From NCBI GenBank assembly GCA_964423745.1, contig CAYRGG010000001.1, positions 62,001 through 126,000 on the forward strand: DNA of 64,000 nucleotides, in the 5' to 3' direction. Both the position numbers and the translations under genes were made by a program. This DNA comes from CAYRGG01 sp964423745 (lineage in GTDB: Bacteria; Pseudomonadota; Gammaproteobacteria; Competibacterales; Competibacteraceae). Under the pieces are notes generated by a model. The model did no database searches. It saw only the letters and a list, made by a program, of their open reading frames with translations, and was not told the DNA's origin. Positions 43,614-51,574 of this stretch are shown in pieces (the first letter of the stretch is position 1; each line of letters starts with the position of its first letter).

Positions 43614-46474
43614 CGTTGTTTATGCCGACGCCTTGCGCCAAGGATAGCCAACGCAATCTGTCCTATCACTAACGGCAATAGACTCATGCCGCCAATCAAT
43701 CCCCAGCCGTTTAAACCAGGATTCTGGGTATTCAACAACCCGCTTAGCCCAGGTAGATAGACGGCTAATAACAACAATACAATACATAGGGCAATACTGC
43801 CCCAAATAAATGGATTGCGCACCACGGTATTACTAAACAGAGTAGAATCGGAATCCCGTAAATTAAACACGAACCATAGCTTGGTGGCGCCCAAAGTGAT
43901 AAAAGAAATCGTCACCGCTACCGTCTGGGACATGCCTAACCATTGCATGGCCAAAGCCATAGCGCCCAGCACACAGGCTGCAATCACCACACCCCAGGCC
44001 GCGATCACCAGCCAATGGGTGCGGGTCAATATACGTTCCTGGGGATCCCGAGGGGGACGCTGCATAACCCGTTCATCGCCTTTGCCGACTCCCAAAGCCA
44101 GGGCGGGGAAAACATCGGTAATGACGTTTAAATAGAGTATTTGCAAAGGTAGCAATGGCAACGGGGCGCCGGCCGCCGAGGCCGCCGCCACAGCAATTAT
44201 TTCAGCCACATTGGTGCACAACATAAACAGCACCGCCTTGCGAATATTGGCGAAAATCACTCGCCCCTGCTCCACGGCAGCGACGATACTCTCGAAGCGG
44301 TCGTCCTTTAACACCATATCCGAGGCTTCCCGGGCGGCATCCGTTCCCCGCTTACCCATGGCCACACCGATGTCGGCTTTTTTGAGAGCCGGGGCATCGT
44401 TGACCCCATCCCCGGTCATGGCTGCAATCTCGCCTGCGTTCTGATGCAAACTCACCAAATGCAGTTTTTGTTCAGGGTTTACCCGAGCAAAGATGGGGAC
44501 TTTGCGCAATTCTTCCTGCTTTTCTTCAGACATTTCGGCAGGATCTTTATCCAAGTCACTGCCATGATAGGCCACGGCATCGTCGCTATCGACAATACTC
44601 ACCTGGCGACCGATGGAACGCGCAGTGGCCGGCTGATCGCCGGTGACCATCACTACTCTGATGCCCGCCGACCGGCAGGCTTGCACCGCTTTGCGCACAT
44701 CCTGGCGGGGTGGATCCAGTAAACCCACCAGACCTAAAAAGCGTAGCTCCTCATAGGGTTCCGCGTCGTTGTTGGCCACCTGTTTATCCGCCATAGCCAG
44801 CACCCGCAACCCTTCTTCAGCCAGTTCTTCTGCCCGCTCCTGCCACTGTTGGCAGGTCTCATCATCCAAAGTTTGGCTGGCTTCGCCTTCGCCTTCACCG
44901 GCAAGCCGATCACACACCTCCAGCACCGCTCGGGGCGCCCCTTTCACCGCCACCTGAAAGCCCTCTTCGCTCTCGTGGTAGGTGGCCATCATCATCACAT
45001 CGGAATCAAAGGACACTTCCCGTGCTTCAGGATATTTATCCAGTAAATCTTTACGGGTCAAATCCAATGCTTGACCGCCTTGTAGCAAGGCCACTTCCGT
45101 GGGATCGCCGAGATCTTTATCTTCTTCACCATCGCCCTCGGCCAGAGAAGCATTGTTACATAACACACCCACTTCCAGGACGCGCCGGAGCAAGCCATCG
45201 TCTTCTTGATTTTCCTGATCCTGCACCTGTAACTTGCTGGCCTCTTCATCCACACCGAATTCTGCGGCATTGGTGGGGGTGACGACTTTTTTAAGGCGCA
45301 TCTTGTTCTGGGTTAAGGTGCCGGTTTTATCGGTAAAGATCACCCGGGTCGCCCCTAGGGTTTCCACCGCTGCTAAACGATTGATGAGGGCTTGGCGTCT
45401 GGCCATCCGCCACATACCCCGGGCCAGGGCAATGGTGGCGACGATGGGCAACCCTTCCGGCACCGCCGCGATACCTAGGGCAATGGCGGTTTCAATCATC
45501 AAACGGGTTTCTTGACCCGCCAGCAGCCCTAAACCTGCCACGGCTGCCGCCACAAACAGGGTTATAAAGGCAAGCCGTCTGCCCAAGGCATCTAGCCGCT
45601 TCTCTAAGGGAGTGGCTTGATCCTCCGCCGATTGGGTAAGCTCGGCGATTTGCCCCAACTGGGTTTGAGTACCGGTGGCCACCACCACCCCACTCCCCGA
45701 ACCCTGGGTTAGGGTCGTGCCCTTGAATAACATACTGGTGCGCTCCGCCAAGGGCGCGTCATCATCTACCGCCTCCAAGGATTTATTCACCGGCACCGAT
45801 TCGCCGGTGAGGGCTGCTTCGTTAACTTGCAGATTATTGGCTTCCACCAGACGTATATCCGCCGGCACTACATCACCGCCCTCGATCAACACCATATCGC
45901 CGGGCACCAAGGCTTCGGCGCTCACTTCAGACTCGCTACCCCCCCGCAGAACCCGAGTTTTTGACTGTCCCATCTTCTGCAAGGCTTCCATGGAACGGGT
46001 GGCACGCCATTCGCTGACAAACCCAATGATGCCATTGATTAATAACACACAAACCACGGCAATCCCTTCTGCCCATTCTTGGAAAGCGAAGGAAACGGCC
46101 GCCGCCACCGCCAGCACAATTAACACCACACTCTTAAACTGATCCACTAAGATCTTGAAGGCGCTGCGACTTTTAGCTTTTTGAAGCCGGTTGCGGCCAT
46201 ATTGCTCACGGCGTTGCTGGACGCTTTTGCGGGATAAACCCTGCTCACTATCGACTTCAAAACGACTCAGGATCTGTTCCGCCGATTCCGCATGAAAATG
46301 CTGATCCGCGCCTTTAGCGGCAGTTGCTTTGGTGGCGTCCTTACCCTGGGATTTTTGCTGATCCTTATCAGCTTGGGGTTTTTGCGGTTTCTCTCTTGCT
46401 TGCTGATCGTCAGAAGATAAAGGATAGATGGCTGGCGCAGCGTCGCTTTCAGTTTTTTGTTGTTGGGTTGTCAT
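43610..46474 (-). CDS. P-type cation-transporting ATPase (P2A/P2B-like)
   Basis: 954 residues. After an unusual Gln/Lys/Asp-rich tail (about residues 1-60), a cation-ATPase N-domain (HAESAEQILSRFEVDSEQGL) leads to the core: TGESVPVNK, the ion-binding helix GIAAVPEGLPIVATIALARG, phosphorylation motif FTDKTGTLTQNKM (D382), MVTGDQPATARSIGRQ and hinge MTGDGVNDAPALKKADIGVA, with about ten membrane helices. The PEGLP motif points to Ca2+ or Na+/K+-type P2 pumps. No regulatory gene beside it. 150 bp downstream of ppsA on the same strand, probably with its own promoter. Confidence 0.94.
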   Translation of the reverse strand: MTTQQQKTESDAAPAIYPLSSDDQQAREKPQKPQADKDQQKSQGKDATKATAAKGADQHFHAESAEQILSRFEVDSEQGLSRKSVQQRREQYGRNRLQKAKSRSAFKILVDQFKSVVLIVLAVAAAVSFAFQEWAEGIAVVCVLLINGIIGFVSEWRATRSMEALQKMGQSKTRVLRGGSESEVSAEALVPGDMVLIEGGDVVPADIRLVEANNLQVNEAALTGESVPVNKSLEAVDDDAPLAERTSMLFKGTTLTQGSGSGVVVATGTQTQLGQIAELTQSAEDQATPLEKRLDALGRRLAFITLFVAAAVAGLGLLAGQETRLMIETAIALGIAAVPEGLPIVATIALARGMWRMARRQALINRLAAVETLGATRVIFTDKTGTLTQNKMRLKKVVTPTNAAEFGVDEEASKLQVQDQENQEDDGLLRRVLEVGVLCNNASLAEGDGEEDKDLGDPTEVALLQGGQALDLTRKDLLDKYPEAREVSFDSDVMMMATYHESEEGFQVAVKGAPRAVLEVCDRLAGEGEGEASQTLDDETCQQWQERAEELAEEGLRVLAMADKQVANNDAEPYEELRFLGLVGLLDPPRQDVRKAVQACRSAGIRVVMVTGDQPATARSIGRQVSIVDSDDAVAYHGSDLDKDPAEMSEEKQEELRKVPIFARVNPEQKLHLVSLHQNAGEIAAMTGDGVNDAPALKKADIGVAMGKRGTDAAREASDMVLKDDRFESIVAAVEQGRVIFANIRKAVLFMLCTNVAEIIAVAAASAAGAPLPLLPLQILYLNVITDVFPALALGVGKGDERVMQRPPRDPQERILTRTHWLVIAAWGVVIAACVLGAMALAMQWLGMSQTVAVTISFITLGATKLWFVFNLRDSDSTLFSNTVVRNPFIWGSIALCIVLLLLAVYLPGLSGLLNTQNPGLNGWGLIGGMSLLPLVIGQIALAILGARRRHKQR

Positions 46475-46624
46475 GGGTAATTACTTCTATTGGTTTTTTT
46501 AACAAAAAGTTCCTAACCGCACTATTGCACGGCTAGGAACCTATCGATATAAAATGCCTGCCATTATTAAAACTTACATAGCCTGGTGTTGGAATAATCC
46601 ATACTGTAGGTATAACCTGCTGAT

Positions 46625-49021
46625 TTAGGACTTTTCCGCCTCAGCCACATGGCGTTTGACAGTCACAAAACTATCGGGAATCACCGAAATAGAATCGATG
46701 CCTGCTTGCACTAAGAAATTGGCAAAATCAGGATGATCGCTGGGCGCTTGGCCACATAAACCCACTTTGCGCTCAGCTTTATGGGCGTTGGCGATGAGCT
46801 GGGCAATCATCTGTTTAACGGCGGGGTTGCGTTCGTCAAAAAGCTCCGATAGACGGTCGGAATCTCGGTCTACCCCCAACATTAACTGGGTTAAATCATT
46901 ACTGCCAATGGAGAAACCGTCAAACCGCTCGGCAAACTGTTCAGCCAGCACCACATTGGCGGGGATTTCTCCCATGACATACACCTGCAAACCGTTTTCA
47001 CCCCGGCGTAGACCCTGTTCTGCTAGGGTTTCCAGCACTTTGTCCGCCTCATCCAAGGTGCGGCAGAAGGGAATCATGATGGTAATGTTATCCAGACCCA
47101 TCTCTTCCCGGACTTTTTTCAGCGCTTGGCATTCCAACTTAAACCCTTCTCGATAGTCCTCGCTATAATAACGGCTAGCACCCCGCCAGCCTATCATAGG
47201 GTTTTCCTCGTCAGGCTCCAACCCTTGGCCACCGATCAGCCGGGCGTATTCGTTAGTTTTAAAATCGCTGGTGCGCACGATCACCTGTTTTGGATAATGG
47301 GCGGCGGCGATACGGGCGATACCGTAGGCCAAGGTATCCACAAAATAGCGGCTTTTATCCTCGTAGGCGCGGGTTAGGTGAGCAATTTGCTCCCGTTCCT
47401 CCGGGTCCATGTCATCTTTTAGTTCCTGCCAGCGCACCAGGGCCATAGGATGGATTTTGATCATGTTGTTGATGATAAACTCCATCCGCGCCAAACCCAC
47501 CCCATCGCTGGGGAGCTGCCACCAACGCAGGGATGCGGCGGGATTGGCCAGGATCAGCATGATTTTTGTACGGGTCTCGGGAATGTCATCCAGGGGAACG
47601 TCTTTGACTTCGTAGTCGGCGCTGCCTTCGTAGACAAAGCCTTTATCCCCTTCGGCGCAGGACACGGTAACCTCTTGACCATCCTCCAACACTTGAGTTG
47701 CATCGCCGCTGCCCACGATGGCGGGCAGACTCAGCTCCCGGCTGACGATGGCGGCATGGGAGGTACGTCCACCATGCTCGGTGACGATGGCGGCGGCTTT
47801 TTTCATGATGGGCACCCAATCCGGGTCGGTCATCCCCGTGACCAACACGCCGTTTTCCTCAAACCGTTCGATCTCGTCCGGGCTTTTTAATTTACATACC
47901 TTGCCTACCGCGATGGCGTCGCCGATGGCGTCGCCGGTGACCAGTTGCTTGCCCTTTTCCTTAAGACGATAGGATTTTAGGGAACCAGCTTGTTTCTGGG
48001 ATTGCACCGTCTCTGGTCGAGCTTGGACGATAAACATCTCCCCCGTCTCCCCGTCCTTAGCCCATTCCATATCCATGGGTTTGCCGTAGTGCTGCTCGAT
48101 GGCCACCGCCCAGCGCCCCAGTTGGACAATTTCGTCATCGCTCAACACAAAGCGCATCTGTTCTTCTTCAGAAGTATCCACCGTGTGCACCGGGCTGTCG
48201 CCCTGTTCGGCGTAGATGATCTTTTTGGCCTTGCGACCCAAGGTTTTTTCGATAATGGGTTGGTAATCGTCGGATTTAGCCAGCAAGGGTTTAAAGACCA
48301 TATATTCGTCGGGGTCCACCGAACCCTGCACCACGCTCTCCCCTAAACCCCAAGCGCCGTTGATGAGGACCGCATCGGGAAAGCCGGTCTCGGTATCGAT
48401 GGAGAACATGACGCCCGCGCCCCCCTGATCGGAACGCACCATCTTTTGCACACCCACCGACAGGGCCACTTCCAGATGATCAAAATCGTTGTTTTCCCGG
48501 TAACTGATGGCGCGATCGGTGAACAAGGACGCATAACAACGCCGACAGGCATCCAGCAGCGCATCCTCCCCGTTTATATTGAGAAAGGTTTCCAGTTGAC
48601 CGGCGAAACTGGCCTCGGGTAAATCTTCCGCCGTGGCGCTAGAACGCACCGCCACACTGGGCTGCTCCCGCCCGGTCTGCTGCGCCAATTGCGCATAAGC
48701 GTCTTTAATGGCGTCGCGCAGTTCAGCGGGAAACTCCGCGTCTAAAAACAGTTGCCGAATCGCCTCGCCGGTTTCGGCAAGGCCAATTTCATCATCACGA
48801 AAACGTTTGATCTGTTCGGCAATCCGATCCTGAAGATCATTGCTATCGATAATGGCCCAATAGGCTCGGGCGGTGGTGGCGAAACCAGCCGGTACTTGTA
48901 TACCTGCCTCCTGAAGATTTTGCATCATTTCCCCGAGGGAAGCGTTTTTGCCTCCTACCAGGGACACATCATCAGAACCGAGGCTATCGAGGGATTTAAC
49001 AAAAGGTTGTTCGGTAGACAT
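46625..49021 (-). CDS. ppsA: Phosphoenolpyruvate synthase
   Basis: 798 residues, normal length. ATP + pyruvate + water to PEP + AMP + phosphate, the entry to gluconeogenesis from pyruvate. N-terminal ATP-grasp (VSLVGGKNASLGEMMQNL, ATAEDLPEASFAGQ), phosphohistidine swivel VTEHGGRTSHAAIVSRELSL and the C-terminal PEP/pyruvate barrel (GSNDLTQLMLGVDRD, KVGLCGQAPSD). Second gene after gldA (8-bp gap). Two TTGT-N7-ACAA palindromes lie upstream of the operon; ppsA is, from recall, a HexR target in other gammaproteobacteria. Confidence 0.97.
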   Translation of the reverse strand: MSTEQPFVKSLDSLGSDDVSLVGGKNASLGEMMQNLQEAGIQVPAGFATTARAYWAIIDSNDLQDRIAEQIKRFRDDEIGLAETGEAIRQLFLDAEFPAELRDAIKDAYAQLAQQTGREQPSVAVRSSATAEDLPEASFAGQLETFLNINGEDALLDACRRCYASLFTDRAISYRENNDFDHLEVALSVGVQKMVRSDQGGAGVMFSIDTETGFPDAVLINGAWGLGESVVQGSVDPDEYMVFKPLLAKSDDYQPIIEKTLGRKAKKIIYAEQGDSPVHTVDTSEEEQMRFVLSDDEIVQLGRWAVAIEQHYGKPMDMEWAKDGETGEMFIVQARPETVQSQKQAGSLKSYRLKEKGKQLVTGDAIGDAIAVGKVCKLKSPDEIERFEENGVLVTGMTDPDWVPIMKKAAAIVTEHGGRTSHAAIVSRELSLPAIVGSGDATQVLEDGQEVTVSCAEGDKGFVYEGSADYEVKDVPLDDIPETRTKIMLILANPAASLRWWQLPSDGVGLARMEFIINNMIKIHPMALVRWQELKDDMDPEEREQIAHLTRAYEDKSRYFVDTLAYGIARIAAAHYPKQVIVRTSDFKTNEYARLIGGQGLEPDEENPMIGWRGASRYYSEDYREGFKLECQALKKVREEMGLDNITIMIPFCRTLDEADKVLETLAEQGLRRGENGLQVYVMGEIPANVVLAEQFAERFDGFSIGSNDLTQLMLGVDRDSDRLSELFDERNPAVKQMIAQLIANAHKAERKVGLCGQAPSDHPDFANFLVQAGIDSISVIPDSFVTVKRHVAEAEKS

Positions 49022-49029
49022 CAGGGGAG

Positions 49030-50154
49030 TTACCTCGTTGCGCTGGAATGAGAAGAAGTCTGTCGTTTACGCCACTGGCCTTCGGCATTCATGACCTTGA
49101 GGGCGGCCACCACATCCACGGGTGTGACCGGGATCGGTTCGTTGTGAATGGTTTCCCCTTCGCTACAGGCACGCTCAGCAACCCGCCGCAAATCCTCCGT
49201 GGAACAGTCGCCAAGACCGATCTCCTTGAAGGTTGTGGGCAAACCCACCCTTTCGCAGAAACTGTAGACTTCGTCGATGAGGGTGCTGGATTTATCAGTT
49301 AAAAATAGCGACGCCAGGGTGCCGATGGCCACCTTCTCCCCATGCCAGTAATCGTGGGTGGCTGGCAGCACGGTCAAGCCGTTGTGAATAGCGTGGGAAG
49401 CTGCCAAACCGCCGCTTTCAAAACCAAGACCGCTGAGCAGCGTATTGGCCTCTACGATATGCTCCAAAGCGGGGGTGATAGCGTCTGCTTGACAAGCATG
49501 TTTGGCAAATAAACCGTATTCCAACAAAGTTTCATAGCACAGCCGCGCCAGCCGGTAACCGGTGCGGGAGCCGACCCGACCGGTCATATTGGGGGCATAA
49601 TTTTGCCGACAGGATTCTGCTTCAAACCAAGTGGCCAAGGCATCGCCCATGCCAGACACTAGGAACCGCACCGGCGCGTCGACGATGATTTGCGTATCCA
49701 GTAATACTAAATCAGGATTATGGCGTAGGGTAAGATAGCGCTTCATCTCCCCTTCCGGGGTGTAAATCACCGCCAAGGCGCTACAGGGCGCATCGGTGGA
49801 CGCCAAGGTGGGCACGATGGCCACCGGCAGCTCCATCTCATGACAAACGGCTTTCGCGGTATCCAGGGTTTTACCCCCGCCCACGCCGACGATAACGTCG
49901 CATTGCATGTCTTCAGCCAGTTCTGTGAGCCGACTGATTTCTTCATCGGAACTCTCCCCACCAAATTTTTCGAAGGTGGCTTGCAGGGCTTGCTCAATAG
50001 GAGGTTGTAACTGTTCGTCGAGAAGCTCATTCCAAACGAAGGGATCGCAAATTACTAAGGCGTGATCGCCCAGTAGTTTTAGCGCTTGACCAAGATCTTC
50101 AAGAGCGCCAGCGCCTTGGATATAGCGGCCAGGGAAGATGGTAGTGGTAATCAT
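49030..50154 (-). CDS. gldA: Glycerol dehydrogenase-like iron/zinc alcohol dehydrogenase
   Basis: 374 residues, similar along its whole length to recalled E. coli GldA: FPGRYIQGAGALEDLGQALK, VGVGGGKTLDTAKAVCHEM, PTLASTDAPCSALAVIYTPE, GMGDALATWFEAESC, GGLAASHAIHNGLTVLPATHDYWHGEK (metal His) and CSEGETIHN. Oxidises glycerol to dihydroxyacetone with NAD+ or reduces dihydroxyacetone/methylglyoxal. First gene of gldA-ppsA. No dihydroxyacetone kinase is in the window, so the physiological direction is open. Confidence 0.93.
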   Translation of the reverse strand: MITTTIFPGRYIQGAGALEDLGQALKLLGDHALVICDPFVWNELLDEQLQPPIEQALQATFEKFGGESSDEEISRLTELAEDMQCDVIVGVGGGKTLDTAKAVCHEMELPVAIVPTLASTDAPCSALAVIYTPEGEMKRYLTLRHNPDLVLLDTQIIVDAPVRFLVSGMGDALATWFEAESCRQNYAPNMTGRVGSRTGYRLARLCYETLLEYGLFAKHACQADAITPALEHIVEANTLLSGLGFESGGLAASHAIHNGLTVLPATHDYWHGEKVAIGTLASLFLTDKSSTLIDEVYSFCERVGLPTTFKEIGLGDCSTEDLRRVAERACSEGETIHNEPIPVTPVDVVAALKVMNAEGQWRKRQTSSHSSATR

Positions 50155-50349
50155 GATTGTGACCTCAAGTGTCAGTATGCAGATCCGATCGATGAGTTAT
50201 CAGCCCATCGGCGTTGCTCTCTACCGCCTTTTGAGCAACACACATGCCAGTCTCTTGAGGAAGGTTTTGACGAGAAATCAAAAAAATGAAGAAAAACCAG
50301 GGTTAAATCCCAGTGCGCTAGAAGTGCTAAAGAAATCTTGCTATCAAGG

Positions 50350-50366
50350 TTTGTAAAAATTACAAA
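50350..50366. promoter_or_regulatory. Candidate HexR-like operator upstream of gldA-ppsA, site 1
   Basis: TTTGTAAAAATTACAAA: perfect TTTGTA/TACAAA arms, the best copy in the window. 196 bp before the gldA ATG. Confidence 0.6.
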
Positions 50367-50435
50367 GACTCAACAACCCTATGGCAACGGTTGGTTAGTA
50401 AAGTCAGTTAGAAACTAGACAGGTTAAAAGGCAAG

Positions 50436-50452
50436 ATTGTAATTCCTACAAA
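50436..50452. promoter_or_regulatory. Candidate HexR-like operator upstream of gldA-ppsA, site 2
   Basis: ATTGTAATTCCTACAAA: exact TTGTA-N5-TACAA core. 86 bp from site 1, about eight helical turns, so looping between two dimers is possible. Confidence 0.5.
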
Positions 50453-50505
50453 TTGAATATCAGCAACTTACCTGAGGTGGGTTCTGCTTGCAGGTGTCAC
50501 AAAAA

Positions 50506-50532
50506 TTTAACCATTTGGCGTAACCGAATGAA
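50506..50532 (+). repeat. 27-bp direct repeat, copy A (remnant of a gene end)
   Basis: Begins TTTAACCATTTGGCGTAACC and is identical over 27 bp to 50831-50857, which is the coding 3' end of the 199-residue gene (residues near GYAKWLN). Copies are 325 bp apart and flank the 70-residue gene. Confidence 0.85.
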
Positions 50533-50557
50533 ATTTAGCGTACCGATAAATAAAAAA

Positions 50558-50770
50558 TCAGACGCACTCATAAATCTCTTCTCTGGTCATTGGTTGAAAA
50601 TCCGATACTTTTCTTGGATTTTCCAGTAACTCATCAATAAAATGAGTTGTTGAAGTCTCTTCTTCCACCATCAGAATGACTCGCACTCGAGTTTTAAAAC
50701 GATTCCTGTATTGTTCTGGAATATCGATAGTCCCGTTTTTAATTTTTGTCTCAAATTCTATAGCGTACAT
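50558..50770 (-). CDS. Small antitoxin-like protein, orphan
   Basis: 70 residues: MYAIEFETKIKNGTIDIPEQ, then RVRVILMVEEE, then a charged tail FIDELLENPRKVSDFQPMTR. The layout (short beta N-terminus IKNGTIDIP, then an acidic peptide) resembles AbrB/MazE-like or DUF2281-type antitoxins paired with PIN or RelE toxins. No toxin gene follows. It lies between two copies of a 27-bp direct repeat, which suggests that the segment was inserted or that a tail duplication occurred. AAGGTGAAG upstream is a reasonable ribosome binding site. Confidence 0.65.
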   Translation of the reverse strand: MYAIEFETKIKNGTIDIPEQYRNRFKTRVRVILMVEEETSTTHFIDELLENPRKVSDFQPMTREEIYECV

Positions 50771-50808
50771 AACTTCACCTTATAACTTTAAAAAAATTAT
50801 AATTTCAA

Positions 50809-51408
50809 TCAGCCATCAAGGCGACAGGTGTTTAACCATTTGGCGTAACCGAATGAATTTTGATAATCCGGCAAAACCGCAAAGGAAACCCCTAACAATC
50901 GTTCTTTAATAACCGTTAGCACACGGTTTGCAAGGGCTTTATCGTCTTCCCAAGCTTCCACACCGATGCTCCACCAGGATTGATCTTTGACCGTTAACGC
51001 TGTCCATTCCAACTGGCAGCGACTACCGGGGCGATCATCATCGGCCGCAAAAATACCCTGGTCAGTGACTATAAACATTTGCTGATAACGCACCTTCTCT
51101 ATGGCGACCCATCCAGTAGCCTGCAACAACGATTCCGAGGGCGCATCATGGGCATCCCACGGCGCACTCCATTTACCCCAGCGTTGCAGTCGCCCCTTAA
51201 TATTGCCATAGTCGTAGTCACCGCAATCTTCCAGAAGCAGCTTTACCTCTAGCTTGCCTTCGCGCATTTTAATGCCACAGTGTTCATGACAGGGAAAGGC
51301 ATACCAATCGGTGCGCTGTTCAGGGTTAGGGAGCTTTTCAAACACCTCTGTCTCGGCACAAGGTTGCGCCGAAAAAAACCATTTGATCTCTAAGCTAGGC
51401 CACATCAT
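50809..51408 (-). CDS. Conserved hypothetical protein, possibly CYTH-like
   Basis: 199 residues, not confidently assigned. It starts MMWPSLEIKWFFSAQPCAET; the beta-rich pattern with EIKWFF, GIKMREGKLEVKLLLED and WVAIEKVRYQQMF is reminiscent of CYTH/triphosphate tunnel proteins (EIKxK start, R/K-E alternation) but without the full ExExK signature. Soluble, Trp-rich, no signal peptide. The last ~10 codons are duplicated downstream at 50506-50532. Confidence 0.65.
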   Translation of the reverse strand: MMWPSLEIKWFFSAQPCAETEVFEKLPNPEQRTDWYAFPCHEHCGIKMREGKLEVKLLLEDCGDYDYGNIKGRLQRWGKWSAPWDAHDAPSESLLQATGWVAIEKVRYQQMFIVTDQGIFAADDDRPGSRCQLEWTALTVKDQSWWSIGVEAWEDDKALANRVLTVIKERLLGVSFAVLPDYQNSFGYAKWLNTCRLDG

Positions 51409-51442
51409 GGCAGTTTTAATACACCTTTATAACAACTTGCAG

Positions 51443-51543
51443 GACTTACGAAGCTCGTTCCAGAGGACGCCGTAAACACCTCCCTGTGGGCTTGAATGCG
51501 GCCATCCAGGCCGCATACACCTCTTTTGCGAGCTACGCAAGTC
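51443..51543. repeat. 101-bp inverted-repeat element (MITE/REP-like)
   Basis: Ends GACTTACGAAGCTCG (51443-51457) and CGAGCTACGCAAGTC (51529-51543) match as inverted repeats at 13 of 15 positions. A perfect central hairpin ATGCGGCC-ATCCA-GGCCGCAT lies at 51496-51516. Flanking AGGACT/AGTCCT words extend the symmetry. Lies between two minus-strand genes; a short ORF across it is judged not coding. Confidence 0.6.
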
Positions 51544-51574
51544 CTTCTTACGTGAGTCCTGACACTTTTTAAAC

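Larger units (their letters stand above)
50155..50557. other. 403-bp region upstream of gldA
   Basis: Holds two HexR-like palindromes (50350, 50436) and, at its far end, a 27-bp copy (50506-50532) of the 3' coding end of the 199-residue gene. No gene was supported. Confidence 0.6.

Noticed and set aside
9604..50452. Recurring TTGT...ACAA palindrome as LexA or CRP sites
   Set aside because: LexA needs CTGT-N8-ACAG and CRP TGTGA-N6-TCACA; spacing and bases differ, and the neighbouring genes are not SOS genes.
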